The notes below the pieces were generated by a model, which did not search any database, was not told the DNA's origin, and worked only from the letters and a program-made list of their open reading frames with translations. This document shows positions 10,425-20,999 of a DNA stretch of 64,000 nucleotides, piece by piece. This DNA comes from Manihot esculenta (lineage: Eukaryota > Streptophyta > Magnoliopsida > Malpighiales > Euphorbiaceae): assembly GCF_001659605.2 (NCBI RefSeq), contig NC_035169.2:9681155-9745154 (forward strand). The letters are read 5' to 3'. Both the position numbers and the translations under genes were made by a program. Within the stretch, counting starts at the first letter, position 1; each line of letters starts with the position of its first letter.

Positions 10425-11530
10425 AAGGAAAATACCTCTTTAAATCCTGGATATTCCAAGCATGAGGCTCAGGGTTCCTTTGCATGTCTCCAATTCGATA
10501 CACACCTGGTTTAATTACTTTAATTATTCTGAAGGGGCCCTCCCAGGTAGGCGTCAGTTTTCCCACTGCAGCTCTTTTCCCAGTGGCTTCCAAGTTTCTC
10601 AATGCCAGGTCTCCTACCCTCAGGCTCCTTTCCCTGACTCTTTGGTTGTAGTAGCGAGCCGCCTTCTGCTGATATGCAGCGGTACAAATCTAAGCTTCTT
10701 CCCTGACTTCTTCTAGGGCATCTATGTTACTTCTCAATTTATCATCGTTGGTGTCCTCGCTATTGAACTGGACTCGATGTGTAGGACTTGCAGCTTTATT
10801 AGAACTACAGCTTCAGTGCCAAACGCAAGTGCGAAAGGTGTCTCTTTGGTCGGTGCTCTGGGGGCAGTTCTGAAGGCCTACAGGATGCTGTTGAGCTCAT
10901 CCGTCCAATTTCTCTTTGCCCCATCTAATCGCTTCTTCAGGCCCTGGAGAATAGCTCTGTTGCTGACTTCTGTTTGACCGTTGGTTTGGGGATGGGCCAC
11001 TGAGGAGAATTTATGCCATATGCCCATATTTCTCGTGAATTCCTTAAAAGCATTGCAGTCAAACTGCTTGCCATTATCTGATATGAGCACTCTCGGTATG
11101 CCAAACCTGCATATAATGTTGCCCCAGACAAAATCTATCATTTTTCTCGCTGTAATTGTGGGGACTGCCTCTGCTTCTGGCCATTTTGAAAAGTACTCCA
11201 CAGCCACTATTACAAACTTCTTCTGTCCTGTGGTCTTGGGAAAAGGCCCCAGAATGTCTATACCCCACTGCGAGAATGGTCACGGGCTGGATATGCTGGA
11301 CTGAGGTGTGGCTGGAACGTTGATGGCGTTGGCAAACCTCTGGCATACATCACATCTTCGGACAAACTCCTCGGCCTCCCTTTTGACGGTGGGCTAGTAG
11401 TATCCTTGTCTGAATATTTTGTTTGCCAGTGTCCCTGCTCCTTCATGAGCTCCGCATATTCCTTGGTGTATTTCTTCCATCACCCTCACAGCTTCTTCTG
11501 GGCTTACACACCGGAGTCACGGGCTGGACT
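10425..11530 (-). pseudogene. Tat integrase (zinc-binding, catalytic core and C-terminal part), broken
   Basis: Minus-strand reading shows an H2C2 zinc finger (about 11400-11520: HQGICGAHEG ... CDVCQRF). The core follows with VAVEYFSKWPEAEAVPT, the second Asp in VLISDNGKQF and the catalytic Glu in HPQTNGQTEVSN, so D, D and E are all present. After this come the C-terminal YYNQRVRERSLRVGDLALR and WEGPFRIIKVIKPGVYRI. In-frame stops (for example near 10690 and 11395) and short frameshifts disrupt it. No chromodomain follows, as expected for Tat. Only 10878-11207 is one continuous open frame. Confidence 0.8.
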
Positions 11531-11744
11531 TCCCTCTTCTGCATAGGGTTCCCCTCACTGCTTGGTAGTTGGCGGCCCGAGCCGCAATTTTCTTTGCCTC
11601 AGCTTTGTCCTCAGGGAGCTTTCCCCTTTCCAAATAATCGAGGTATGGGGTCATCCAATTCCGCTTTTCCTCGACCTCCATTATGGTGTTTGCTTTGTCA
11701 AAGGTAGGAGTGCTGACATGTTGTATGTATACCTCATCTGGGAG

Positions 11745-12443
11745 TTATTCTAGCTCTTCTTCAGACAGTCGACTGAGTAGGTCTGCCTCTTCATTTTTTT
11801 CCTGAGGTATTCTTCGGTATCTTATTATGATCCCTTGGCCTCTTAACTCGACTTCTATGGCCTTTACCTTCGCCAGGTAATTTTGCATGGTCGGGTCTCT
11901 TGCCTGATATGCCCCCGTTATTTGATTGATCACTAATTGGGAGTCGCTATTTATCTCGAGGTCGGTTGCCCCTACTTCCATCGTGATCAACATCCCATTT
12001 ATTAGGGCTTCATATTCTGCTACGTTGTTGGAGGTATTGAACTCTAGGCCCAGAGCATAGCAAACTTTTAACCCTTCAGGGCCTTTCAACATTATTCCCG
12101 CACCGCTGCCCTTAGCACCGGATGCCCCATCCACATACAACTTCCAGCTAAATTCTTGGGGTGGCTGCCTCTCTCTCTCGCCCTCTAATGTTTTCGAGGA
12201 TGCCTCACCCGGTTCTGCTTGTTTTTCGTTGAACGAGCACTCTGCAATGAAGTCAGCGAGAGCTTGAGATTTTATGGTGGTGCGAGGTCGGTATTCTAAG
12301 CAGTAAGGGCTAATCTCGATGGACCAAGCGAGCATTCGACCTGAAGTTTCTGGTCTGTGGAGAATTTTCTTCAACGGTTGGTCTGTCATCACTACTCCTT
12401 GATGGCTTTCTAGATAAACCCTGAATTTTCTGACCGCTAGCAA
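11745..12443 (-). pseudogene. Tat RNase H region: RT-linked RNase H end plus a second, additional RNase H
   Basis: This 232-codon open frame starts in the RT-linked RNase H/connection (VVMTDQPLKKILHRPETSGRM ... ALADFIAEC). A complete second RNase H follows: LYVDGASGAKGSGAGIML (first Asp), VAEYEALINGM (Glu), LEINSDSQLVINQITG (second Asp) and EADLLSRL at the end (last Asp). A tandem second RNase H of the archaeal/plant-like type is a recognised trait of the Tat clade. The frame is separated from the RT frame by about 80 bp containing a stop and frame change, so it is part of a broken polyprotein, though the RNase H fold itself looks intact. Confidence 0.8.
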
Positions 12444-12526
12444 TAGGGCATATGCTATTTTTCGATGTTCAGATATCTCATCTCGGCATCTTTGAGCACT
12501 TTGCTGACATAGAAAACTGGCTTCTG

Positions 12527-14074
12527 CTATCCTCCTTCCACTCTCACCAGTACGGCACTGACAGCTTGTTCTGAGGCTGATAAGTAGATCAGGAGCTCTT
12601 CCCCTTCCAGCGGACTACTAAGCATATGTGGTGGGTTAAGATAGCGTTTGAGCTCCTTGAAAGCTTCTTGACAGTCCTCAGTCCATTCGAAATTCGGAAC
12701 TTTTCTCAACTTCTTGAAGAATGGCAAGCATCTTTCTGTCGACCTCGACATGAAACAATTGAGTGCTACCACCCTTCCAGTAAGTCTTTGGACGTCCCTC
12801 ACACAGGTCAGCTCAGGCATTTTTAATATGGCTTCCACATTCTCTGGATTGGGCTCAATGCCCTTTCCACTCACCATGTATCCCAGGAACTTTCTTCCCC
12901 TGATGAAGAAAGTGCATTTTGCTGGATTCAGCCTCATTCTATATCGCTCTAGTACCTCGAACACCTCCCTTAGGTCTATCAAGTGTTGCTGAAAAGTTGG
13001 GCTTTTTACCACCATATCGTCCACGTACACTTTGACATTTCTACCAATCTGGTCTTTGAAAATTTTATTCATTAGTCTCTGGTATGTTGCCCCGGCATTC
13101 TTTAGCCCAAAAGGCATGGCCTTGTAACAGTAGGTCCCATCTTCTATTATGAACGAGGTCTTCTCCTCGTCCGACCTGTCCATCGGGATTTGGTGATAAC
13201 CAGACATTGCATCCAGAGACGACATGTAATCAAAACCGGCCGTAGAGTCGACCATTTTATTAATATCAGGGAGGGGGTACCAATCTTTAGGACATGCCTG
13301 GTTTAGGTCAGTAAAATCTATACACATCCTATACTTGGCATTGGCTTTTTTCACTTGTACATGATTCACTAGCCATTGCGGGTACATTACTTCCCTAATA
13401 AACCCTGCCTCCTCCAGCTTTCGCACCTCCTCCCTAGTGGCCTGCTGTTTCTCTCTTTCCACCACTCTCTTGTTCTGTTTTATTGGCTTAGCTTCTGGAA
13501 GAACGTTCAACTTGTGAGTCATCACCTCAGGGTCTATCCCAGGCATGTCAGATGGCTTCCAGGCGAAGCTTGATGCATGACCTCGGATCAGAGCCATGGC
13601 TTCAGTTTTCTGCTCTACAGTCAAGCCAGCATTGAGACTGAAAACCTTGTCCGCCTCTGCCTTTGATAAGGGGAAGGTTTCCAGTTCTCCCACTGGCTCC
13701 ATTCTGGCTTCTTTCTTCTCATCTCGGACTTCTAGGACTTCGGAGTCAAACTTTTCCCCTGCCGAGCTCGGTTCCAACACCGTGGCCAGGTATACTGCTC
13801 TCGCCTCTTCCTGGCTTCCTCTGACTACTCCCGCTCTTGCTTCAGTTGGGAACTTCATGGCCAGGTATCTGATACTGGTCACCACCTCAAAATCATATAG
13901 AACCGGCCTTCCCAATATGGCATTGTAGTTCAGGGGAAGCTTTACTACCAGGAATACTGCGTAGTGAGTTCGAGCCAAGGGTGCTTCTCCGAGGGTTAAA
14001 GCCAGTTTCACCTTCCCTTCCACAGGCACTGGGACTCCTCCAATCCCCTTCACCGGGGCCTGATCCCGAACCAT
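12527..14074 (-). pseudogene. Tat protease end and reverse transcriptase
   Basis: This is the longest open frame of the element (515 codons). It begins in the protease C-terminal half (NYNAILGRPVLYDFEVV). It then carries RT motifs in the normal order: VRKLEEAGFIREV, CIDFTDLNQACPKD, YPLPDINKMVDS, SLDAMSGYHQIPM, MPFGLKNAGATYQRLM, the catalytic KVYVDDMVVKS (YVDD), LNPAKCTF and KFLGYMVS. The RT domain is intact to the eye. It is separated from the protease active-site frame by one stop at 14075 and from RNase H by a frame change, so no full polyprotein can be made. Confidence 0.85.
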
Positions 14075-14392
14075 CTACTCTTCAGGGATTTTCATTTGTT
14101 GGAAGACCCTGTACGGTAATAGGTTCACCTTGCTTCCATTGTCGACAAGGACCTTCTTGACCCGATAGTTGTGAATGACGGCTTCGATAACAAGGGCGTC
14201 ATCGTGAGACATCTGAATGCCATGGGTGTCTTCTGGGGAGAAAGAGATGATCGTTGGGGAATGTTCTGCTACTTGCATGACCTCGGCACTGCTACTCTCC
14301 CCGTCTCGGCCTCTTTTTCTCCCTCTCCTGCTCATCCGACATCCAGTTCCTCCAACAATGATATTGATGGTTCCACTGGAGCCATCATTCAC
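14075..14392 (-). pseudogene. Tat aspartic protease, active-site half
   Basis: The frame contains INIIVGG, then the region VIEAVIHNYRVKKVLVDNGS followed by VNLLPYRVFQQM. The active-site triplet reads D-N-G-S where most retroviral-type proteases have D-[ST]-G. Asn at this position is seen in some Tat elements, so it need not be a lesion. The frame ends with a stop after MKIPEE, and the reading continues in the next frame downstream (from 14074). Confidence 0.75.
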
Positions 14393-14434
14393 TGGTCCTA
14401 CTCCCGTCCTCCGGGGTCTCTCTGTTGTAGGGTT

Positions 14435-15884
14435 CTACTGAGGCCTTTCTCCCTCCAGTTTTTTCATAAAATTCCTGAGATGCCCCATTTTTATCAGCCT
14501 TTCGATTTCGCTGATCAGCTGGTAACAATTGTTGGTGTCATGGCTGTGTGTACGATGATATTGACAGTATTTGTCAGGGTCTCTCTGGCTTGCTTCAGCC
14601 CTCATGGGCTTCGGCCATTGTAGGAATTCCTTGTTTTGGACTGCCATGAGCACTTTCGGCTCTAGAGGCGTTGAGTGGGGTCAGGGTCTCTGGAACTCGT
14701 AGGGGGAATGGTCTTTGGTCTGGAACCCGAGGGGGGAATGGTCTTTGGTCCCTTCGGTCCCAGGGTTGTCTGTAGGTCTCGGGCCTTTTGTTTTGCCTTT
14801 TCTCATGCCTTTCCGGCCTCCTTTCCTCTGGGGCTTTTCCCCTATTTGCTGCCTCTTTGGCAAATCTGCTCGTCATCAAGGCATCATCCTGCCTTATATA
14901 CTTTTCTGCCCTCTTCATCAGTTCCACCAGCGAGGTAGGGGGCTTCTTGCTCAATGAGCCGAAGAACTTTGGGGAGGTCGTCCCTTTCTGCATGGCTTCT
15001 ACTGCTCGACTTTCATCCAGCTCGGGGATCGGCAGGGCCTCTATATTAAAACGGGCTACATACTCCCTCAATGATTCATTCCTCCTCTGCTTGACTGTTT
15101 CCAAGTAGCTGGTTTTCTTGTCATCCGGCACTCCGGCTATGAACTGGCTGATGAAGACGTTGGCCAAATCTCCAAAACTCCTGATACTTCCTGCTTCTAG
15201 GTTGTTGAACCACGCCCGTACTGGTCCCGTGAGCGTTGTGGGGAATACCTTGCACATCAAGGCATCTGATAAGAAGGCCTGCTTGTGATCCTTCGCCCCC
15301 AACTCAGCTAGGAGCTGTTCTCTCATTTTCTGCAGTTTTTGATCTACATTTTTTTCTTCTTGCCTGGGCCTCTTCTCCAAACGATACTCCTCCTCCCATT
15401 CTTCATTTTCTGTTCTCCTGGTTGTTCTGGCTGAGTAACTTTCTGCCTCATCATTTTCTATCAGCTCCCTTACCCTTCTTCCTCGGGTTCTAGCCTCCGG
15501 CTCTTCTTCTTCACTTGCCCTTCTACCTCTTTCTCCAGTTTCTCTGTTGTTTGTTTCAGGGTGGTTAAAGGTAGGCTGGGGTTCGTTGGTTCGGGGTTCT
15601 TCTATCACAGGCAACACATTCACTGGGGTACTGAGGCCCCTTTGCTGCATCATTTGCCCCCAACCAATGGGCCGTGTTTTGTAACTGGAGGGCCATGGCT
15701 TGGAGGTCCTGGTTAGATAAGGTGGTTCCGGGCACATTCCCTGCCAAGCTCGGCGAGGGATTAAAAGGGGTTGACGGTTGGTTGTTGGGAGTTATGGGGC
15801 TGGAGAAAGAGAACTGCTGCCCCTCCTGGGTAGAGCTCAGGTCATTGGGGGTGTTAGCAAGGTTGTTTCGTTATGGTTGGCCAT
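14435..15884 (-). pseudogene. Tat gag (capsid and CHCC-type nucleocapsid knuckle), frameshifted
   Basis: The natural start is probably MANHNET at 15884. A shift follows soon after, and the reading continues as LAGNVPGTTLSNQDLQAMAL (15747 region) and then in the 380-codon frame 15737-14595. That frame contains the capsid core: SDALMCKVFPTTLTGPVRAW, FNNLEAGSIRSFGDLANVFI and QRRNESLREYVARFN. An Arg-rich tail (about 14680-14860) resembles an RNA-binding region. Near 14650 the frame changes again to DKYCQYHRTHSHDTNNCYQL, a Cys/His knuckle typical of Tat gag. At least two frameshifts make it a pseudogene. Confidence 0.8.
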
Positions 15885-15942
15885 TGTGGATCTCAGCGGG
15901 TTTTTTAAGAGTGGAACTCCGGCGATGAAAAGATCTCATTCG

Positions 15943-15961
15943 TTCCCCACAGACGGTGCCA
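15943..15961 (-). promoter_or_regulatory. Primer-binding site of the Tat element
   Basis: About 10 bases inside the 5' LTR edge the minus strand reads TGGCACCGTCTGTGGGGAA, the usual position and form of a tRNA-complementary primer site in Tat elements. I could not assign the tRNA with certainty. Confidence 0.6.
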
Positions 15962-15971
15962 ATTGATACTC

Positions 15972-17010
15972 TGAGATCCAGAGAAAATAGGGTTTTACAA
16001 TAGTTGGGTAAGCTTAGTCTGAGAGGAGGATCCCTCTCCTTTTATTCTTCTCCCTTTGTCTGCTAGTGACGTCTAACGGTCTTACTGCTATTGGGCCACC
16101 TGTCTTTGTCATACGGATACGGGCGTACAAAAATATCAGACATCTGCTCCATGCGTAACGACCATTTAATTCCCCCCGGCATGCGTGTGCGCCTTTTTAT
16201 GTAACAGCCCGGACGTGATCCCCGGCACTGTTACCGTTCACGGCCCAGGGCTATCCCTCGCCTGACCTCTTTGCCACCTCGGGCATTCCACTGGCGTCGT
16301 GAACAACTCTTAACATCCATTCACCCTCACGGGTTCCTGGCAGGATTTGTCCCCTTGGGTTCTTGCATCGAATGCATCCTTCCCCAAGTGGATTTGGCCC
16401 AAATTTTCCTTTGGAAATTAGGTCGCCTCCCCCACTACTCGAACCCTTGACCTCCCACTTTAAGGGAATAGTCTGGTGAGAGTGAGTACCAATTGTTACA
16501 ATAACAATTGGTACTCACTCTCACCAGACTATTCCCTTAAAGTGGGAGGTCAAGGGTTCGAGTAGTGGGGGAGGCGACCTAATTTCCAAAGGGAAATTTG
16601 GGCCAAATCCACTTGGGGAAGGATGCATTCGATGCAAGAACCCAAGGGGACAAATCCTGCCAGGAACCCGTGAGGGTGAATGGATGTTAAGAGCTGTTCA
16701 CGACGCCAGTGGAAAGCCCGAGGTGGCAAAGAGGCCAGGCGAGGGATAGCCCTGGGCCGTGAACGGTAACAGTGCCGGGGATCACGTCCGGGCTGTTACA
16801 GCAAATCTGCTGGACGGATGGGCCGGTCATCCCATCTCCTGATAAGTCTCAGAACTGAGCTGGGCTTGAGGAGACTGAGGCCCAAGGGAGGTCAGATCTC
16901 AAGACCGGGTGGTCTAGGCCGGCTTATTGAGGGGGCTTTTTGATCCATGGATCAGAGTTGTCATCACGGGCCTGACCTTGTATCGGGGTAGTGAAACTCA
17001 GCGGTCATCA
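15972..17010 (-). repeat. 5' LTR of the Tat element, interrupted by a hairpin element
   Basis: Bases 15972-16199 and 16801-17010 together match the 3' LTR (2020-2448). The 601 bp between them are a foreign hairpin. The LTR ends at GCGGTCATCA (17010), directly before a long CTT/TTC tract. Confidence 0.85.
16200..16800. mobile_element. Foldback/hairpin element, two arms of about 298 bp with only four mismatches
   Basis: The left arm starts TGTAACAGCCCGGACGTGAT and the right arm ends with its complement, CGTCCGGGCTGTTACA. The axis is at about 16499, where ATTGTTA-CAA-TAACAAT forms the turn. By eye I count four mismatches between the arms. No clean target duplication is visible: the host LTR has an extra short CTTTTTAT stretch at the left edge. 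There is no coding capacity. The outer TGTAACAGCCCG resembles the LTR edges of family A/D, and GGTTCGAGTAGTGG inside the arm looks like an RNA polymerase III B box, so a head-to-head pair of small SINE/TRIM-like units is possible. Confidence 0.85.
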
Positions 17011-17185
17011 CTTTTCTTCATCGATTCTTCCTCCTTCTTCTGCTTCTTCTTCTACTTCTGCTTCTGCTTCTTCTTCTTCTTCTTCTTTTGCTTCTTCTTT
17101 TTCTCCTTCTTTTTTTTCTTCTCCTTCATCATCATCTTCTTCTTTTCTTTCTTCTTTTTGGAGGAGGAGGAGGAGGAGGAGGAAA
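17011..17185. repeat. Pyrimidine-rich (TTC)n tract followed by (GGA)n
   Basis: 17011-17158 is almost pure C/T on the plus strand (CTT/TTC units), followed by a purine run of GGA units (17160-17185). The left side of the Tat insertion (1991-2010) is also C/T-rich, so the Tat element seems to have landed in a pyrimidine tract. Open frames here (poly-Phe, poly-Ser) are artefacts. Confidence 0.85.
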
Positions 17186-17189
17186 TGAT

Positions 17190-17480
17190 AATGACGTTTT
17201 AATAGATGTGAGAAAAGATAGAGACTATTTCGTTGACGAAAAGAAATGATAAGGACGTTTTAATAGATATGAGAAAAGATAAGAACGTTTTAATAGATTT
17301 TTGAAAATATAGGGAGGGACGATTTCGTTGACGGAAAGAAACAATAAGAACATTTTAATAGATATGAAAAAAAATAAGGATTATTTTATTAACGGAAAAA
17401 AAATAATAAGAACGTTTTAATAGATATGAAAATAAATAAAAACGTTTCAATATATTTTTGAAAACGTAGGACTGACTTGT
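17190..17480 (+). repeat. Decayed short repeats of the AT-rich inverted-repeat element
   Basis: Units such as GACGTTTTAATAGATATGAG and TTTCGTTGACGGAAAGAAA recur several times with changes. They are related to the arm at 17590-17728. Confidence 0.55.
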
Positions 17481-17589
17481 TAATAATAATAATATCCAAA
17501 AACTAAATAAAATGTTTTATTTGAAAATAAAATTATATTTTAAAAATTTTCTCTCTCATCCTTTATATAATTTTAACGAAAAAAAATAA

Positions 17590-17728
17590 AAAATTATTTC
17601 GTTGACGTAAATAAAAAATAAGAATATTTTAATAAATTTTTAAAAATATAAAGACTAATTTATTAATAATAATAATACCTAAAAACTAAATCATAAATTT
17701 ATTATTATTATTATTATTATTATTATAC
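17590..17728 (-). repeat. Right arm of the AT-rich inverted-repeat element, ending in an (ATT)n run
   Basis: It pairs with 1804-1950 on the other side of the Tat element, with matching order of motifs and the same terminal (ATT)n run (about 17698-17726). Confidence 0.5.
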
Positions 17729-19405
17729 ATGCGACGTGCACATACAATTTTTGTTTCACACACAGTATTTTTCATTATTTATACATCACTTTTTTTGCCC
17801 ATCTTAATGGCCGGCAACCTGCGCAATCAGTTGCTTGTTTAGGCCTTTCCTTTCTCTACATGGATAAGGTTATTTTTTTGAAGACTATTCCTGTAATATG
17901 ATGAGTCCCTTTATATATTTATTATTTAAAAAAAAACTTTCTTTTTTCAGAGCCAATCACAGGTGAGAAATTGATTTGTTAAGCAATCTAGAATGTCAAG
18001 CGGAAGTTTTTACAATGTTTCCGTATTGTACTTTCCTGAATTTATAATTAATTTGATTTAATTTAATTTTAAAAAAATTATATATTATAAAATTAAAGTA
18101 TTTTTAATTATGATTTTATGATTTCTAAGAAAGATAAAATCTGTTAAAAGAACTATGATGAGGTAATTGATCAAAATTTAATAATTTATTTACTTGGAAA
18201 AAATTGAGATAATTATTTGGAAGTTTTAATTTTTAAATAAATTAATCGTAATTGTTTATTTGTATATCTTATTTTTAATAAGTTGAAATAAAAAAAACTT
18301 TTTAAAGTTCAAGTATATTGTAAATTGTTTGTTTTAAAATTATAGTATAATTTTATATGAAAGAAAATGAATATTTATTTAAAAATATATTATAACAATT
18401 AAAATTAATTACATTAATTTAAAATTAAAAGCTGTTTTAAATATATATTATAATGATTTATTTAATAATAAAATATGTATAAATATTCTTTTTTTTTTCA
18501 AATGCAACTGTTCAACAGCATCGGAATCGTACAAATCTGTGGGCACATTCATCAGTGAGGTTGACCCTTGTACGGGTTATCTTCTCCACCATAGCATCTA
18601 TTATTGGATTTTCTATGAGTTTGTGCTTCTAAAGCTTTGATAAGGTCACTGCCCTGCTTCTCCCATAGCTGGTAATGCCTTATTTGCTCTTTGCCACGTA
18701 TGTATATGTCTGTTCTCATTTGCTTGTGGTGTGCTGTTGCCTGTTGGTCTCCATGGAAAAATGTTCACTTTAGCTTTTTTTTTTTCCTCATTTTAACCCT
18801 TGTAGCTGTCGTAGTCTTTTTCTTCTTCAAAATAAAGAAAAAAAAAAAATCTAATTTCCTGCGTTTCCATATTTTTATCTCTTGTTTGAATAGAAAAAGA
18901 AACGGATTTCATTTTATTTTCCTTTTTGTTATTTTTTTCTTTTTTTTAAAATTTATTTAAACAAGTTGCAAGTTAGATTTTTACTTTATTTAGTTGAACT
19001 ACTAAACGGGAAAACTTCATACTTTAAAAGATACTAAAATCTTGATTGGTTTAAATTAATTTATTTTTTAAAAAATTTAATTTCTAACAAGTATATTTTT
19101 TAGAAAATTCAATTCTCATGAATTATGAGTTAATCTGTTTAAATAGTATATTAAACTTCTAGAAAATAAAACTATATTAATGAAAAATAATAGTAAAAAT
19201 GACATAAATGTCTCTACTCTAATATAAGATATTCATTAATTTAATATAACACATTCTATAATATTTAATAGTAAAAAATTTAAAATCACATAATAATTAA
19301 TATATTATTTTTTAATGATACAATAATAAATAAATATTATATATATATATTGCAAGTGTATATGTACATTTATACATGAAAAAATGAAAAAAAAGGAAAA
19401 ATGAA
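17729..19405. other. AT-rich intergenic DNA, no gene recognised
   Basis: Most is AT-rich. The stretch 18500-18770 has more balanced composition and could be a relic of single-copy sequence, but I find no domain in any frame. A plus frame at 18691-18960 is mostly Phe/Lys from poly-T/A tracts and is not a gene. Confidence 0.4.
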
Positions 19406-19968
19406 AAGTAGTAGGAATTTTCGTTAAGGAATTTTGGGTATATATATATATATAAAAGAGAAAAAATAAAAGCGCAAAATAGAAAATGATAAAGGATTAA
19501 TTAGACTCTAAAAGCATAAAATAGAAAGTGATAAAAGATTAATTAGATTTTATAATTTTAAATAATATCGTTTGGTTAAAATGATATAAGAAAAAGAATA
19601 GGCTGAAAAACGAATAATTTTATTGAAATTTTTTAAAAATTGAAAGAGTGAATTTCTAATAGATAAAAGAAACTATTTATAATAGAAATAAAACTTTAAT
19701 ATGTAAAATTATGAAATTATCTAAAATATCTAAAAAAATAAATTAAAATGCAAAATTGACCATAAAATTTTCATATTGAATTTTGTTACAGACTTGTGGC
19801 TCTCATCATATTTTTGAAAGTCGTGCATCTTGAAATTCTCTTTCCGAAAAGTTATTGGGTCTCTATCAAACGAGACAGCAAAAGTTACATCCGATTCAAA
19901 TCTGCCGTAAAATCCAAAACAAGTTAGTTCATGTCAAAAAGTAGTAGGAATTTTTAGTAAGGAACTCA
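19406..19968 (-). mobile_element. LTR plus pol-end fragment of element family H, flanked by a direct repeat
   Basis: 19529-19812 matches the H LTR (22569-22851). 19813-19935 matches the sequence just outside it that contains the end of pol. The flanks share GTAGTAGGAATTTT (19408 and 19938) followed by a related GTTAAGGAA/GTAAGGAA. A short (TA)n run precedes it (19437-19454). It is a fragment, not a complete element. Confidence 0.55.
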
Positions 19969-20999
19969 CTTGATTGAACATAATCAATTTACTTTCTCTA
20001 CGGTAAGGGAGGTGGAGATATATACTTTCCAGGAAGTTAGCAAATATGGTCAAACAAACAAAATAGATTTTAATACTTCCCAGAAATTTTTAACTTCCTC
20101 CAAAACAAACAAGACCTAAATTTTATTTTTTTAGTTAATTATTTTTTCTTTAATTTTTAAAAATCTAAAAATCCTTATTTTCAAATAGAATTCAACTTTT
20201 GATTGACGTTGACACTTGATTCTGTAGATGAAAACATGATATCTGAATTATATTGAATTTCATTGAAAAGATAAACTTTATAAAAATCATATTGACTCTT
20301 ATTAAAGAAAGACAAGATTAATCGAGACTGTTCAAACAGATATAAGTCAACTAAATGGTATTTCCATAGCAATGGGTTATGGATTTTCGATTTATAAGGG
20401 TAATCGCATATTATAAAAGAAGTAAGTTACTTCTCATGACCCAATTAATTTACTTTTTAAAAATAAAATTCTCAACAAAATTAAATAAGGTCTCTACTAA
20501 CAAAAAAATAAAAAAATTTAAAGAAAAACTAAAATATATTTAAAGCTTAATCTAATAGATGTTCGAACGTTTGTGAATACCATTTTAATAATTTAAAGGG
20601 TGATAAATCTTGGGAATCTCTAAATATGACATGTTTCTTATCATGTCAATCGTCGAAAATAATTAGCATTTAGAGTGTTGGGTTGGCCAAAATTATAAAG
20701 GAAGCACTTTTGTGAAAATTGAACATGAATAGCATAGATTGTGGACTTTAACAATTTTTGTGGATTTAACAATTTTTGCAATGGAAGCCCTTCTATACAT
20801 CTATAACATCAAAACCTTTTAAGAGCTAGTAGCATAAATTGAGTTAGGTATCTCCTTTCTTGAATTCATAAGTCCTTAGTTAATCTTAAAGGAAAAGGAG
20901 AAACACTACAAAACTTCTGAGATTAGGTGACTACTTAAAGGGATAAAGTGTGTAAAAGCCCTTAAAGATATTATTAGATAAAATAAGAGATGCAATTGT
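19969..20999. other. AT-rich intergenic DNA, no gene recognised
   Basis: No domain, tandem structure or LTR edge is apparent on either strand. A 63-codon minus frame at 20181-20372 has no supporting feature. Confidence 0.4.

Larger units (their letters stand above)
2020..17010 (-). mobile_element. Ty3/gypsy LTR retrotransposon, Tat lineage, about 15 kb, degenerate, with nested insertions
   Basis: Reading the minus strand, the order is 5' LTR (15972-17010), primer-binding site, gag, protease, RT, RNase H, a second RNase H, integrase, tandem repeats, an antisense gene and the 3' LTR (2020-2448). The second RNase H after the RT-linked one, the large spacer behind integrase and the extra antisense gene are hallmarks of the plant Tat clade. 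LTR homology is clear, with shared sequence along the full 430 bp. A 5-bp match, ACTTT, is present at both outer junctions (2016-2020 and 17010-17014) if the terminal LTR bases are counted as part of the target duplication; otherwise the duplication is not clean. Nested guests are a solo LTR (6037-8746) and a hairpin element (16200-16800). Stops and frameshifts in several domains make it non-functional. Confidence 0.9.

Noticed and set aside
12626..13928. Plus-strand frames opposite the Tat RT
   Set aside because: Shadows of the conserved minus-strand pol frame.
17011..17015. A clean TG...CA-bounded target duplication for the Tat element (TACTT versus CTTTT)
   Set aside because: The flanks do not match. 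Only ACTTT overlapping the LTR edge bases matches, so I do not claim a certain duplication.
16927..17202. Poly-Phe and poly-Ser open frames
   Set aside because: Translation of the (TTC)n/(GGA)n microsatellite.
18691..18960. Plus frame of 89 codons
   Set aside because: Its C-terminal half is Phe/Lys from homopolymer tracts and there is no domain.
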